A stretch of 64,000 bases of DNA from Metopolophium dirhodum (lineage: Eukaryota > Arthropoda > Insecta > Hemiptera > Aphididae): positions 52,684,270-52,748,269 of the forward strand of contig NC_083560.1 of NCBI RefSeq assembly GCF_019925205.1. The letters run 5' to 3'. The position numbers were made by a program, and so were the translations under genes. The notes under the pieces are model-generated. The model did no database searches. It was not told the origin of the DNA and worked only from the letters and a program-made list of their open reading frames with translations. Positions 1 to 10,540 of this stretch are shown here, piece by piece; position 1 is the first letter of the stretch; every line of letters begins with the position of its first letter.

Positions 1-94
1 AAACAACGAAATCTACATTCCGGTTTCGGGGATCCATCTGACAAAATGAAAATGATTTTTTGTGTGGCTGTTCACACCGATATAAGTTAATAAT

Positions 95-240
95 TTTCTA
101 AAAATTAAAAATCTAGAAAATTTACATGCCGATCCCTGACTTGGCAAGCGTTCTTATAAGCATTTAAAGTTCGAATTTTGACAAAATACACGAAAATCAC
201 GAAAATGTGCAAATTACCAAATAGTTTATTCATAAAAAAA
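95..240 (-). repeat. Fragment of dispersed repeat family (minus orientation)
   Basis: The words CTTATAAGCATTTAAAGTTC and GACAAAATA followed by CGAAAATCACGAAAAT are the reverse complement of a stretch near 46860-46920 (TTTTCGTGATTTTTCC, then GAACTTTAAATGCTTATA). I read this as a short diverged copy of the long non-coding repeat at 46030-46930. No coding capacity is seen. Confidence 0.45.
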
Positions 241-251
241 CTACTCTAAAT

Positions 252-895
252 CCCATCGTTATTGCTTTACTCGTAAAAAAGTTATTAGCCTTTCTTACAA
301 GAGGGTGCTCTATAGATCCTAAAACCAGTACACCCCCTAGATTTTTTTCAGAAACGGTTTGTGAAAAGAACGATAGGTGTCATTTGGTCTCATATTTTTA
401 GGTTCAAATATGACTAAAGAAGTTCGATTTCTATAATTTACGTAATCTTAATAAATTATTGTAAAAATCAAAATTCTCAAATATACGTTTTTAACTCTAA
501 AAAAATATAAGAAATAACTAAAAGACTTATTTAAGTTTACTGTGAACTGGAATAATTTTATCAATAAAAATATATAAAAAAATGTATGTTTAATTAAACA
601 TTTTGTTCTCTTTTTAACTTGAAGCCATCTCTGACCAATGGGAAATACTAGTTAGTCGGGCAATGATCAATGAAGTATAATCGAACAAACATTTACCTGG
701 TAGGTATAGTAAACATTTTTATACGATTTTAACCAAATTACATTTTTGACGATCGCTAGACCTGTATCGTAAAAAAACATTTACTAAATATGAAATTAGA
801 CGATATACCAGCGCATAAAAAATACTTATATGGATTTCCAGATCACCACCTTGTAAGAAAGGCTAATAACATTTTTACAAGTAAACAACGATGGG
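252..895. repeat. Inverted-repeat (MITE-like) unit
   Basis: Arms at about 252-319 and 832-895 are imperfect reverse complements. Both arms share CCCATCGTT at the outer edge and GTTATTAGCCTTTCTTACAA further in. The 500-bp middle is AT-rich and non-coding. No convincing target duplication is visible, so the superfamily is unassigned. Confidence 0.5.
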
Positions 896-1139
896 TCGCC
901 GAATTTAAAATATAAGCACTAACAAAGTCCAAACCAGAGGGACTGATTTATTGTGGGGGGTATCGACATGTCTTTAAACCCCTTATTAAGTCTAAGGATA
1001 ACTCAGGGAGTAGTTATAAGTACTAATGTCGATAAGATGACACAGAATATCAGTAGAAAACTACTATATATAGGTTCATTTAAAATTTCTAAAATTTTGA
1101 GTTAGGGTTGCATTATGTCTCTATACTGTCCTCACTAAT

Positions 1140-1425
1140 GATCCCTTGTAGTTCATTTGGGGTTGAAGCACAAACGATGAAATTCAAGCACAAACTAGCA
1201 CAAATCTAGCAAAAATAAATGGCATAATTTGAATTTGAAATATCTGAAGTGGGGGTGCAGTTCAGCTGGCGATTCGGGGAATCGTTATTTCTTTTAACTC
1301 CTGAAGGGTTGCAGGACAAACAATGAAATTTGAGCACAATCCAACAAAAATGTAGCACAAACTAAAGCCTTTGGTTTGAATCCAAAATTCGGAAGTGGGA
1401 GTTCCAGTGAAATTCACTTATTTCA
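1140..1425. repeat. Two diverged ~160-bp tandem units rich in AGCACAAAC
   Basis: Unit 1 (about 1140-1275) and unit 2 (about 1298-1425) share the order GCA(G)ACAAAC-ATGAAATT, GAGCACAA or AAGCACAA, CAAAAAT, GCACAAACT, then GAAGTGGG. The reverse complement of the core, GTTTGTGC, is the same word that builds the tandem array at 27530-27740. The block is non-coding. Confidence 0.5.
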
Positions 1426-1540
1426 CCCGCCGTGGGCACTCAAGTGTTCTTAGCCCATTTTTCTGGTAAGTGACATGGTGTAGAAACAGAAAACCCTATT
1501 TGAATAAAGAATAGCACGGCAGAAACGTGGCATGCACGTG

Positions 1541-1840
1541 GTTGAATTGACTAAGTTCCGGAGACGTGACCGCGTAAACGTTGGTCAGTGGTCGTGAAAA
1601 TAGTGAAGAGAGTAAGAGATGTCGGCGACGGAGCTTTGCCGGTGGTCCGTGGCGGTGAGATAGTATGTGGTAGGAAAGAACAGTATCGTCGTTTGATGAA
1701 TTATTATACATTATTTAATTAGGAAAAAGGTTGCTCTGTTGAGCATACCGGCCGACGGAGACAACGACGTCCAACGGCAGCAGCCGGCTACGACGCGGTC
1801 GTTCAAAACTGGTACGTGAAGGGTCGGGGAGAAAATATTG
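1541..1840. other. GC- and CpG-rich island, possible promoter or 5' exon
   Basis: This stretch is far richer in G+C and in CpG than its surroundings, with many CG steps around 1740-1810 (for example CCGGCCGACGGAGAC). Small open frames cross it on both strands, but none shows a recognisable domain. In AT-rich insect genomes such blocks often mark promoters or first exons. That reading is inference, and no transcript start can be seen directly. Confidence 0.3.
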
Positions 1841-3140
1841 CATAATACTGTCGACAATTCTGTGATTGCGTGCGCTTATTACGTAATTTCGTAATACAGA
1901 AATAATATTTGATTTTTCGGGAGGTGTTTTTTGAAGATTGTTTTAATGATCATTAGGGGTCAAAATTCCATTGTGGATGTTGTGAAAATGATTATTGAAA
2001 TAAATGTAGAAGAAAAGAGAGGTGAAGGAAGATTGATGAAGAAATGAATAGACTGAATAGAAAAGGACACAAAAATAGCTTGTGTGAGTAAAGGAGCAGC
2101 GAGGGAAATCGCCCTCTGTACGTATACGACTCCATATAGTCGAAGAAAAGAGCGAAGAAAAATAAAAGAAGAATAAGACACATAAACGAGTACACGAATA
2201 TTTAAATATATATAGGTATAGGTACCAATAGTAATATCCGAAATAAAAAGCAATAATACGCGGAACAGATAAGAGAAAAAAAAAGCATAAACAATTTATT
2301 TTTAAAGCTTCCAAATATTACGAGATTTTGTATCTATACATTTATAATATATATTATATTTAGACCAGCTAATACTACTGAATTTCGTAACTCAAATTGT
2401 AGCATTCATAGATTTGAAAATATTTATAAAATTTATAGAAAAATATAACACTTAACTATTAAAATTAATAAATATTTTTTAATTAAGTTATTTGGTAGCT
2501 TAATTAATACATTAGTGATCCTATTTAGTTTTGTAATATTTGCATTTTTCTAAATGAAAATAATGAATTTTGAATTATATTATTTTATTGAAAATAATAA
2601 TATGATATCAGATAAATGGTATTAGACAAAAATAAGTTTTTGTGTTAGTTCTGTCTCATTACACTACAGCAATATTTTTGAAACTATCAGAGTATTAACA
2701 AAATTTTCGTTCAGTTAAATTTTAATTATTTGAAAAAAATTGTTTCACTTAATATGTATTATAATGGTTAATTAAAAATTGTGATAGTGGTTTTATTTCT
2801 TAACCGTGTATAATTAAAAAAGTATATGACCAATATTATAATGTCCAAACTCAAATGTTCACAGTACTTTATTTTTGCCATCGATGGAGACCAACAATCA
2901 ATTAATGTCGACCTTTGGGCCCTAAGAGGTCTTTAGACATAATATAATACAGGGTTTTTGAAAACAACTTCAAGTCCCTATAGTTATTTTATCGTGACTA
3001 TAATATGCTAACATAAATATTTTTTTAACATTTCAAGTATGTACAGTCATTCGTTTTAAACTATACGACAAAAAAATAAAATCAATTTTATTTAAAACCG
3101 GTGTTGCGTAAATATTTCAGGTTTTTTTATTTAATTGTCT
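1841..3140. other. AT-rich non-coding stretch
   Basis: Short frames exist on the minus strand (1943-2314), but they are low-complexity (F, Y, I, S-rich) translations of purine-rich sequence with no motif. I see no gene, RNA or defined repeat here. Confidence 0.4.
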
Positions 3141-3147
3141 TAATTAT

Positions 3148-4200
3148 TTTGAAAAGTACTGAGAATGTTTACACCCCCAAAATATGAACTTGATCCAATT
3201 TTTTACCAGAGCCCACCCTTTAACCTTTTGATGATTGAAGCATTTTCAATGATGACAATCACAAAAAAACTCACGTCGTTGTAAAACCAATACGCATTCT
3301 TGCTCAGATTCTAAAAATCCGCATGATTCGAAATTTAACTATTCAAAAATATATATATTTAATTTTGGCTATGTAAATGTGTATGAAATAAACTAATATT
3401 AGCATTGAGTAAATATGGTATTTAATGTTCTCAATGATATTATATTAGTGTCGGCTATGTGTTATCGCAATGGTTGCGTCACCGGTTATTGCTTATATTA
3501 CAGTAATAACTAAAAGTTGTTCGGAAATGTGTCTAGGAAATAAACTTAATTCTGCGCAACTTAACACATCAACTTCCGTTCAATGTTAAAATCACAAACT
3601 ATTTTTTCTCATAAAAATTGTACCTATGTATAACTTCTATATTTTAAACTCATGGTCAATTCAACTGAATCCAAATTCGCTAATGAAATTAAAATAGGCA
3701 GACTTTAATTCTTTAAAAATACAATTAAATCATAAAGGATACCTTATATGTTATTCTACCCAGAGTGAATTTCATTCCAGCTCTCTAATAATAATAAAAT
3801 ATTCTTATTTAATTTACATATTGCGAGGTTATAATCAAAATAAGAAATAACGTTAAAACAGAAATAAAAAGCCGCCAAGCAAGCAGCCCCTCTTCTGTAC
3901 AGAATATGATGTACTTCGCCGTTGAGTAAATCATTAAATGAACGTGTTATAGTTTTAATTAAATATTTAATTATTGTATATGATTGTCAGCGAAGTGGTC
4001 TATCTTTTTGGTAACCAATAATAAATGTTTGTAATTTGTTAATTGCAATTCCCGATCACTTTGAAAAGTACTGGAAAATGTTTACTAACTTTTGACCTCT
4101 TACCCCTCCCCCACCCCCCAAAAAAAGTGCAAAATAGATCCGAATTCTACCAGGTACGAAAAATCGTAAATTGAATTCAGCACAGAATCATTTAGCAGAT
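3148..4200. repeat. Pair of related dispersed-repeat segments
   Basis: TTTGAAAAGTACTG followed by GAATGTTTAC or GAAAATGTTTAC occurs at about 3150 and again at about 4060. Each is followed by a C-rich run and then ATCC plus a (T/C)ACCAG word. The 3240-3320 part (TCGTTGTAAAACCAATACGC, then CAGATTCTAAAAA) matches 14855-14905. I take these as fragments of one aphid-type interspersed repeat. No open frame is seen. Confidence 0.4.
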
Positions 4201-4322
4201 TAAATTGTTTAATATTTCTTTAAAATCCGGCATATTATACCAAACACACCCCAGTTGGTAAAGACGCCCACAAAATTCGCTTTATATACACATAATATAG
4301 GTATACTTTTTTTTTATTTCAG

Positions 4323-4544
4323 ACTGGTGCTACGCAGCAATCCTTAAAATATTATTTGATACGGACTTCTCCAGAAATGACCTTTTCTGCGCCTGTTTCG
4401 ACAAAGCCACAAAGGGACTGTTTAATGTCGGTCATTCGATACGCTGAAGCAGCACACCGTCGTTATACCATGAATGCTATATACGACCATTGCCAATGGT
4501 CAGCCGCCCAGCCGTTACCCAAGCTCGCAACACGACGGCTATAA
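4323..4544 (+). CDS. Possible terminal exon of an unidentified gene
   Basis: A strong acceptor-like run (T-rich, then TTTCAG) ends at 4322. From 4323 one frame stays open for 73 codons to a TAA at 4542-4544. It starts TGATQQSLKYYLIRTSPEM and ends PLPKLATRRL. Base composition inside the frame is clearly more G+C-rich than the flanks, and the reading stays open without low-complexity runs. There is no domain I recognise. No upstream exon can be assigned within the window, and no clear AATAAA follows at once. It may be the last exon of a host gene, or a chance open frame in a decayed element. The exon call rests only on the acceptor, composition and open frame. Confidence 0.28.
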   Translation, partial: TGATQQSLKYYLIRTSPEMTFSAPVSTKPQRDCLMSVIRYAEAAHRRYTMNAIYDHCQWSAAQPLPKLATRRL

Positions 4545-4614
4545 AACACGTTTTTTTTCGTGTTTTTATTTTTAATAATATTTAACATTTGGCTGGTGTG
4601 CACGGTGAAAAAGG

Positions 4615-4640
4615 TCTCTCACTCTCTCTCTCTCTCTGTA
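4615..4640. repeat. (TC)n microsatellite
   Basis: A run of CT dinucleotides (CTCACTCTCTCTCTCTCTCT), followed by a TGTG-rich run at 4653-4664. Confidence 0.8.
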
Positions 4641-5232
4641 ATCCCTTCTCTGTATATGTGTGTGTAAATCAAGGTAGGTATTCAAGTAAAAAAAAAAACG
4701 TTATGAATTATTGTTTTATCATTAGATAATGTTTATTAAATAATCGAAACAATTTCATGCCAGGTGTATACTACTATAATATATGGGTATTAAAGAACAA
4801 CGGTAATGTATTCCATAATGTACTTATTATATTTTATATTAGAGCTGCATCAATTAATAAACATTCACTTATATTTCTATTTGCATTTTATGATAAAATA
4901 TTAGAAATATTTATTCAGAAAAATAAATAATAATTCAATCCTAATCGATATCGATGTTGAATATCCAAGAGACCATGGATAATTATACGCGTAATACGTA
5001 TAATAAAAAAATTAAACTAAATTTAATTCAAGGTTCCTCATAAGGTGTTCATACTGAAACCAACAAAATCTCAAAACACACGACTACAATTTTTTTTTTT
5101 TGTTATTAAATTATGATGTTTGAATACGAAATATGATATTTAAATAAAGAACAACTATTTCAGATATTTCATTGTAATTCAAAAATATTTATCGGGGGAC
5201 TTGAAATTTGTACATATATTATTAGATTTTAC

Positions 5233-5715
5233 CAGTGTTGGGTAGTAAGGAATAGTAATAGGTACCTAATTAAAGTACTGTTAGACAGTTAGGTTAGTGT
5301 AATGATGTTTTGATACGACGTATCAACACAAATATATTTATTATTAGTTAAATATAAATAATTATTGTATGCTATATGTTTATAATTGTTAACTGTTTAT
5401 TATTTTTAAAATTTTTATCAACACATTATTTTCATTATACTTAGATAGTATTTCTATTAACGTTGATTGTCAAAATGACAATTGATAATAGGAATTAAAA
5501 AATTAAAGAAATACATAATAGTATGAACTGTTTTTGTTTTTTTTTTTTTTGTAATGTGGAGGAAACGTAGGTAGTTTCTCTTGTTTTATAGATTAAAAAA
5601 AAGTAATTTAATTAGAATTTTATGAGAGTAACCAATAAAGTAACTTCATTACATTAATCCCTAAATAACGAGTAAAGTATCTTAATTAATTTTAAAAGTA
5701 ATCAACCGAACACTG
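5233..5715. mobile_element. hAT-type MITE
   Basis: The left end reads CAGTGTTGGGTAGTAAGG. The reverse complement of the right end reads CAGTGTTCGGTTGATTAC. Flanking 8-mers GATTTTAC (5225-5232) and TATTTTAT (5716-5723) agree at 6 of 8 positions, consistent with an old hAT target duplication. The 483-bp interior has no transposase. The CAGTGTTGGGTAGTAA terminus is typical of hAT-derived MITEs as a class. Confidence 0.65.
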
Positions 5716-5894
5716 TATTTTATACACACAATGAAATTTTCAAAACATTTAGTTTAAATTTTATTCTCCTATTTATACCACGACCCACTCATACCGTTAC
5801 TGTACTATGGTTAGTTAGAATTGATTCAATAGTTAATAACAATAATATATGGTACAAGTATATACTATTGTAATAATTAAATATTAATAATATA

Positions 5895-6160
5895 ATAAAT
5901 GCAATATTTTCAGCAAAAATTAAATCAACTTAATATGCCATATTATTAATAGTCCATAGTATACTTACTAAGCTGACAGACCACCTTCACTCAGAATCGT
6001 TTTTCTTTTTTCCTATACAATGATTTATCATTGAATTCAAATTTGTAACACATGCTTTACAGTGGCTTACTCAGTGACGAAGTACACTGGACATCTAGGT
6101 ACTGTACCTACAGCAACAGAGTAGTAACCTACTTTCCTCCTTTTTTTATTTAGTATAAAA
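5895..6160 (-). repeat. Dispersed repeat copy
   Basis: Parallels 15655-15910 segment by segment: AAATCAACTTAATATG/AATTCAACTTACCG, then GACAGAC with CTTC and a CAGAAT core, then TTATCATT and GCAGAG/ACAGAGTAGTAACCTAC. In reverse complement it matches the 46050-46200 part of the longest copy (CTCTGCTGTACAGTAG and ATTCTGAGCGAA). Non-coding. Confidence 0.55.
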
Positions 6161-6764
6161 GATTATTATATTTTATGATAATTATCAATGTGCCTACTTC
6201 AATCATTATATTTTTATGATTTTTATAACTTGTAAAATTTGTAGTGTTCGTATGCATGCATAATTTTGTGTTTCAGAAATGTTTCATTGGTTTTAATATA
6301 AATTATAAGCCCAATTTTATATTTTCAAAACAAGTAAAAATTAAATTATTTATGTTATAAGAAATATGTTTTTCAACAAACTGCTAATTCATATACATGA
6401 AAAAAAAACCAGAAAAATCACTTTTTTTCCCAAAATGGCAATTGTGGTACTGTATCTTTTAGGTGATCGAAACACTCGAAAAAATAGACAAGTCGAAAGT
6501 TATGACGGCTGGAAGTTTAGGCATTCAGCGAAAGTACCAGGAAAGTCATTTGATACAGGGAAAGAACCAGACAAGTGTTTCATTTAATTTTAATTTAGTT
6601 CTAACTCCTAAGACCCAATTACTCGTGACACTATTATATGGGCCAAACTGATTACATTTTAGATTATAATTATGTACAGATAAATATAATGTAAACATCA
6701 TATTATTGTGCTAATTGATAATATTTATATACACATCATAATGTGTAAAAAATAAATGGACAGG

Positions 6765-6950
6765 TTACAGGTTGGAAACCAAGCACAAAAAGCCCAAGAG
6801 GACCTCCTAGACAATTATGGAACTATGGACTAAGATAAAGTGGACTCAGAATAACTAGGAATTTAGAACGGAGCATAACTGGCTGGAAAGAAATCGATGG
6901 AGACAATTATTAATGGTTGTAGCGGCCTATAAACTATCAAATTATGAAGA
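6765..6950 (+). pseudogene. LINE ORF2 3'-end remnant
   Basis: One frame reads GWKPSTKSPRGPPRQLW and later RITRNLERSITGWKEIDG, broken by several stops. The pattern (charged K-x-P-R-G-x-P-x-x-x-W block, a short spacer, then a W-rich block) is the shape of the extreme C-terminus of insect non-LTR reverse transcriptases, where R-P-R-G-R-P-x-x-R-W is followed by A-x-D-R-x-x-W-R. No RT core lies upstream, so this is a 5'-truncated, decayed copy. The family cannot be named from so short a piece. Confidence 0.4.
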
Positions 6951-6999
6951 AGATATTATTATTGAATATTTTACTATATAAAAAGTAGTAAAATTATGT

Positions 7000-7125
7000 T
7001 TAAAAAGGTGCCAGGTGGGCAAGTAAGTACCTCTCTGCTGTACAGTAGTGGTGAATAAGGTCACTTTATAGAATGTGTTCAATTTGAATTTAAAATTATT
7101 AATATAGTATAATATTATTTTTGTC
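7000..7125 (+). repeat. Dispersed repeat copy (short)
   Basis: AAAAAGGTGCCAGGTGGGCAAGTAAGTACC, then TCTCTGCTGTACAGTAG and GGTCACT, matches the start of the copy at 46050 (AAAGGTGGGTAAGTGG, then CTCTGCTGTACAGTAGG and GGGTCACTG). Non-coding. Confidence 0.6.
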
Positions 7126-7194
7126 ACGCCTGCGCCGAAAGTTTAGTTTTCGATGACGGTTGAAGCGTTGGAAAGCGATGTTTTTCCGTCCAGC

Positions 7195-7290
7195 GGGCGG
7201 TAAAGTGGGAATCCCCAAAAGTACCAGACGGTAAAGTGGAATTTCCCAAAAGTACCGGGCGGTAAAATGGAAATCCCAAGAGTACTGAGC
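7195..7290 (+). repeat. Minisatellite, three units of ~31-34 bp
   Basis: Three consecutive units share CGGTAAARTGG, a short A/T/C spacer, CCCAAAAGTACC (third unit CCCAAGAGTACT). They start near 7197, 7232 and 7259. The block is GC-richer than its surroundings. No function is evident. Confidence 0.75.
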
Positions 7291-7324
7291 TCAGATATCA
7301 CGCGTATTCTCTGAACAAACAGAC

Positions 7325-7785
7325 ACTAAAATCTATACTACGGTCCTCATAAAACATAAACTTTTGGTTGCATCTTATATTCATATTATAACCTCCTTGC
7401 ATGACGCGTAAACATTTTTCTTTCATGAAATTGTTTTCGTTTAATAATTTGGTTGTTTCATAGATCCCCGCATAATGCATTACCTTTGACCAAGGACTAA
7501 GATATATATATATCTTAGTCCGTGCCTTTGCCATGATTACATTTTTGTATTCTTATTTCATTTTAATATAATAATTATTATTTATACTGAAATCTATACC
7601 ACGGTCCTTACAAAAACATAAACCTTCGATTACATCTTATATTCATATTATAACCTCCATGCATGACGCTTAAAATAAATAAAACCAAATCGTTTCTTTC
7701 GTGAAATATTGTTTTCTTAGAATAGTCTGGTTGTTGCATAGATCCTGGCCTGAATTACCTTTGCCGTGATGGCGCGATCAATGAA
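7325..7785. repeat. Tandem duplication (~265 bp apart) containing a perfect palindrome
   Basis: Unit 1 (7325-7537) and unit 2 (7588-7775) share ATCTTATATTCATATTATAA, CTCC(T/A)TGCATGACGC, TGGTTGTT(T/G)CATAGATCC and TTACCTTTG(A/C)C, CCATGAT/CCGTGAT in order. Only unit 1 carries the 28-bp perfect palindrome at 7494-7521 (half-site GGACTAAGATATAT). Unit 2 lacks it at the matching place, so it was inserted or lost after duplication. Open frames across the region are not coding-like. Confidence 0.65.
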
Positions 7786-8536
7786 CACAGAGGCGTAACA
7801 AAAAATAGAATGTTTGGCTCGTGCGGGAAGGCAATTCAGTCTTGGTCGAAATGCCCACGACTGAAATAGCTCACCTCCCGCCCAATATACTAGTAATCAA
7901 TCAATTAATATTTCATTATCATAATAGTCTTTATTTCTATCGCATTAGGTACCAATATTATTGTTATTGATTTCAGAGTCAACGCCACCTTAACTTAGAA
8001 TTGTGTGAATAGGTTCATGGAATGTAATAACTTAAAACGTATCAAAATATTTTGATAGTACGTCATTGCGTGTAAAATTTATAATTTTATAAATCCCCTT
8101 AAATATTATTTAATTTTGTTCAAAAGACCGTTTTCCGGGTTTCGTCTGCTGGAGTCAACTGTCACTGGCACCCGCAAATGGAAACTTGAATTTGAGTGGT
8201 TATACTCGTACTTGTGTCACAAATTTCAAATTTGTGAATACGAATTAATTACTAATTTGTAAAACCATTTTTGTACCCAAATTTGTACTTTGTGGTGCCA
8301 GGGTCAGTACTGCAGATTAATAACAATTCATTAAACTAAAATTGACTTAATTGGTATATTTCTGATCATTTTCATTGTCAAGTATTTTAATACGTTGTAT
8401 ATTATTGTTATGCTGTGTCATCCAAGAAAACTTCAATTAAATTGACGTGTTGTGTTTTAATCGACCGCCACCTTTCATCTTTTAATTCGTGGTCTACCAA
8501 ATATGTTGCTTGAAACAGCAAGGTAAAAGGACACAG

Positions 8537-8999
8537 TCATATAGGCGTGCGCACGGGTGCAGCGAATGCTGCTTTCGCTACACCTGACAATTTATTTTGG
8601 ATTTAGTGGGCTGGTAGATATTTATTTGAAAGGTATACATAGAATGAATAAACATATTGAGTTTATAATTAAATTAAAATATAAAATATGTTCAATGTTA
8701 TTCAAATGAAAAATGATAATACTAATTTATCAATTCAAGTCTAAAAATATATGGGTATTATTGAAGAAATTTGACGTACACACTAGATTACAGTCTACAG
8801 ATACAGACACAACCACAATGACAATAGCACATTAACCATTTGTGTTTATATATAGTTTATATAGATTATACGAACTTATAAAATATTAATTGTTTACACA
8901 GTGGTGCTAAACAGAATTTGTGGGGAGGGCTATTTATTGTTCTTTAGGGCCGGTTAAAAATGTATGCTGCACCCGACACAAAACCCTGCGCACGCCTAT
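8537..8999. mobile_element. hAT-type MITE with GGACACAG target duplication
   Basis: Perfect 8-bp repeats GGACACAG flank the element at 8529-8536 and 9000-9007. Ends are inverted repeats sharing ATAGGCGTGCGCA followed by (C/G)GG (left TCATATAGGCGTGCGCACGG, right end in reverse complement ATAGGCGTGCGCAGGG). GGGTGCAGC lies just inside both ends. The 463-bp interior is AT-rich and non-coding. A related terminus appears at 44654 inside another element. Confidence 0.75.
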
Positions 9000-9406
9000 G
9001 GACACAGCACAAACTAAAATGTTTTAATATCTAAAATTAAGTTATTGTGGGTCTTGGTGGATATTTACTGGTATTTTGCCAGATATTTACCAGTATAATT
9101 AGCTATTTAGATATTATAGTATTGTATGACCGTTATAATATTATGTTGGTTACCTTAATATATCTCAAGTCACCGGTATTTTCCCGTTACAAACTGTAAT
9201 AAAAATATAACGTAATATTTAAAAGGAGGTATATCATATTTTCTAATCGGTAGCATGCGCTGCATGCAAACAGTTTTTCGGTAGGTAGCATTTTAAGGTA
9301 GGTAGAATGCTAAACATGCTAAAGTCTTCGCGCGACGTTTATCGTAATAGGTTGTGTTTATATAAATCGCTCGCTTATCTTACCGTCGTGCGACAATCCA
9401 AAGTTT

Positions 9407-10535
9407 ATGCATGGTTCAAACATGCAGAAAACCAGTACTTCCCAAAATGCTGGTAAATGTACGAGCAGTATCGCAGTCTATCCACAGATTGGTAACAAAA
9501 ACAGATTTACTCCACTCTCAAATCTTAACGATGATTCAAATGACGCCAATACAGAAATAATCGATATGGACATCGAAGAGGTAAAGCAAAAAATTCCTCC
9601 ATTATATATTTACAATATTAACGACTATAATGTTTTCCTAAAAAAAATCTCACCATTAATAGTTGAGAATTTCAACATTAATAATAGAAATATTTTTTTT
9701 TTAAAACTGAACTTATCAACCGTCGATGATTATTGTACTATTACAAAATATCTTTCCGTAAACCAAATTAAATATCATACGTATCAGCTTCCGGAAGATA
9801 AAAACCTCTCCGTAATAATTAGAAACTTACCAATTTCGATCACAGAAGCAGAAATCTATGAAGCACTGTTAGAATTAAATTATGAAGTCACCTCTGTAAC
9901 ACGCTTACAAAACCGCAACAAATCACCAATCCCGATCGCGACGGTTATACTCGAAAAATCGGCAAAAAACATTTTCTCTCTCGATCGTCTTTTTCACTGT
10001 GTAATAACGGTGGAAAATCGTAAAAACAACAATTCTATTCCCCAATGTCAAAATTGTCAACGTTTCAATCATACAAAAAACTTCTGTAAACTACCTCCTA
10101 GATGCATTAAATACCCAGAACTACACCACTTCTCGGAATGTACTAAAGATAAAAACAGTCCACCTATAATGCGTAAATTGTAACGAAAATCATCCAGCGA
10201 ACTATAAAGGCTGCAAAGTCTATAAACAAATTAAAAACCACAGCAAAGTCAAGTCTTACAGAAATCCGCCAAAACATCTACAAGTTATTCCTAAACCTCA
10301 AGAACATAATTAATTTCAACCCCAGTCTAGTCCACAAATAAATAATCTACAAAACGATTCTTACGCCGGAAAAGTAAATAAAAACATAAGTAAAAATGAA
10401 ACTACAATAGACGATCAACCGAATAACACAAATATTACCAACGATCTCATTAAATCTCTAATGCCTTTATTCACATCTCTTATCACAGAAATTATGAAAA
10501 AAAGTAATCACAAATCTTTCTACCTTATTGAATAA
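9407..10535 (+). pseudogene. LINE ORF1, gag-like nucleic-acid-binding protein (frameshifted)
   Basis: RNA-binding protein that would package the LINE transcript. The first 258 codons (9407-10183) are open. A central region (NLPISITEAEIYEALLELNY) looks like the pre-C2HC domain of Jockey-type gags. Zinc knuckles follow: CQNCQRFNHTKNFC (CX2CX4HX4C) and a second one starting CIKYPELHHFSEC, where the second cysteine of the usual CxxC is replaced by Y. After a frameshift near 10165-10180 a third knuckle continues as CVNCNENHPANYKGC. A further in-frame TAA lies near 10310, and the frame ends at 10533-10535. The start MHGSNMQKTSTSQ is the first ATG after the short 5' UTR. The product is certainly broken. 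Confidence 0.8.
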
Positions 10536-10540
10536 TATAA

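Noticed and set aside
1943..2314. Overlapping minus-strand frames of 67-123 codons
   Set aside because: F/Y/S/I-rich translations of a purine-rich stretch in overlapping frames, with no motif or splice context.
7195..7785. Regularly spaced repeats as a possible CRISPR array
   Set aside because: The minisatellite units are contiguous without unique spacers, and the genome is plainly eukaryotic.
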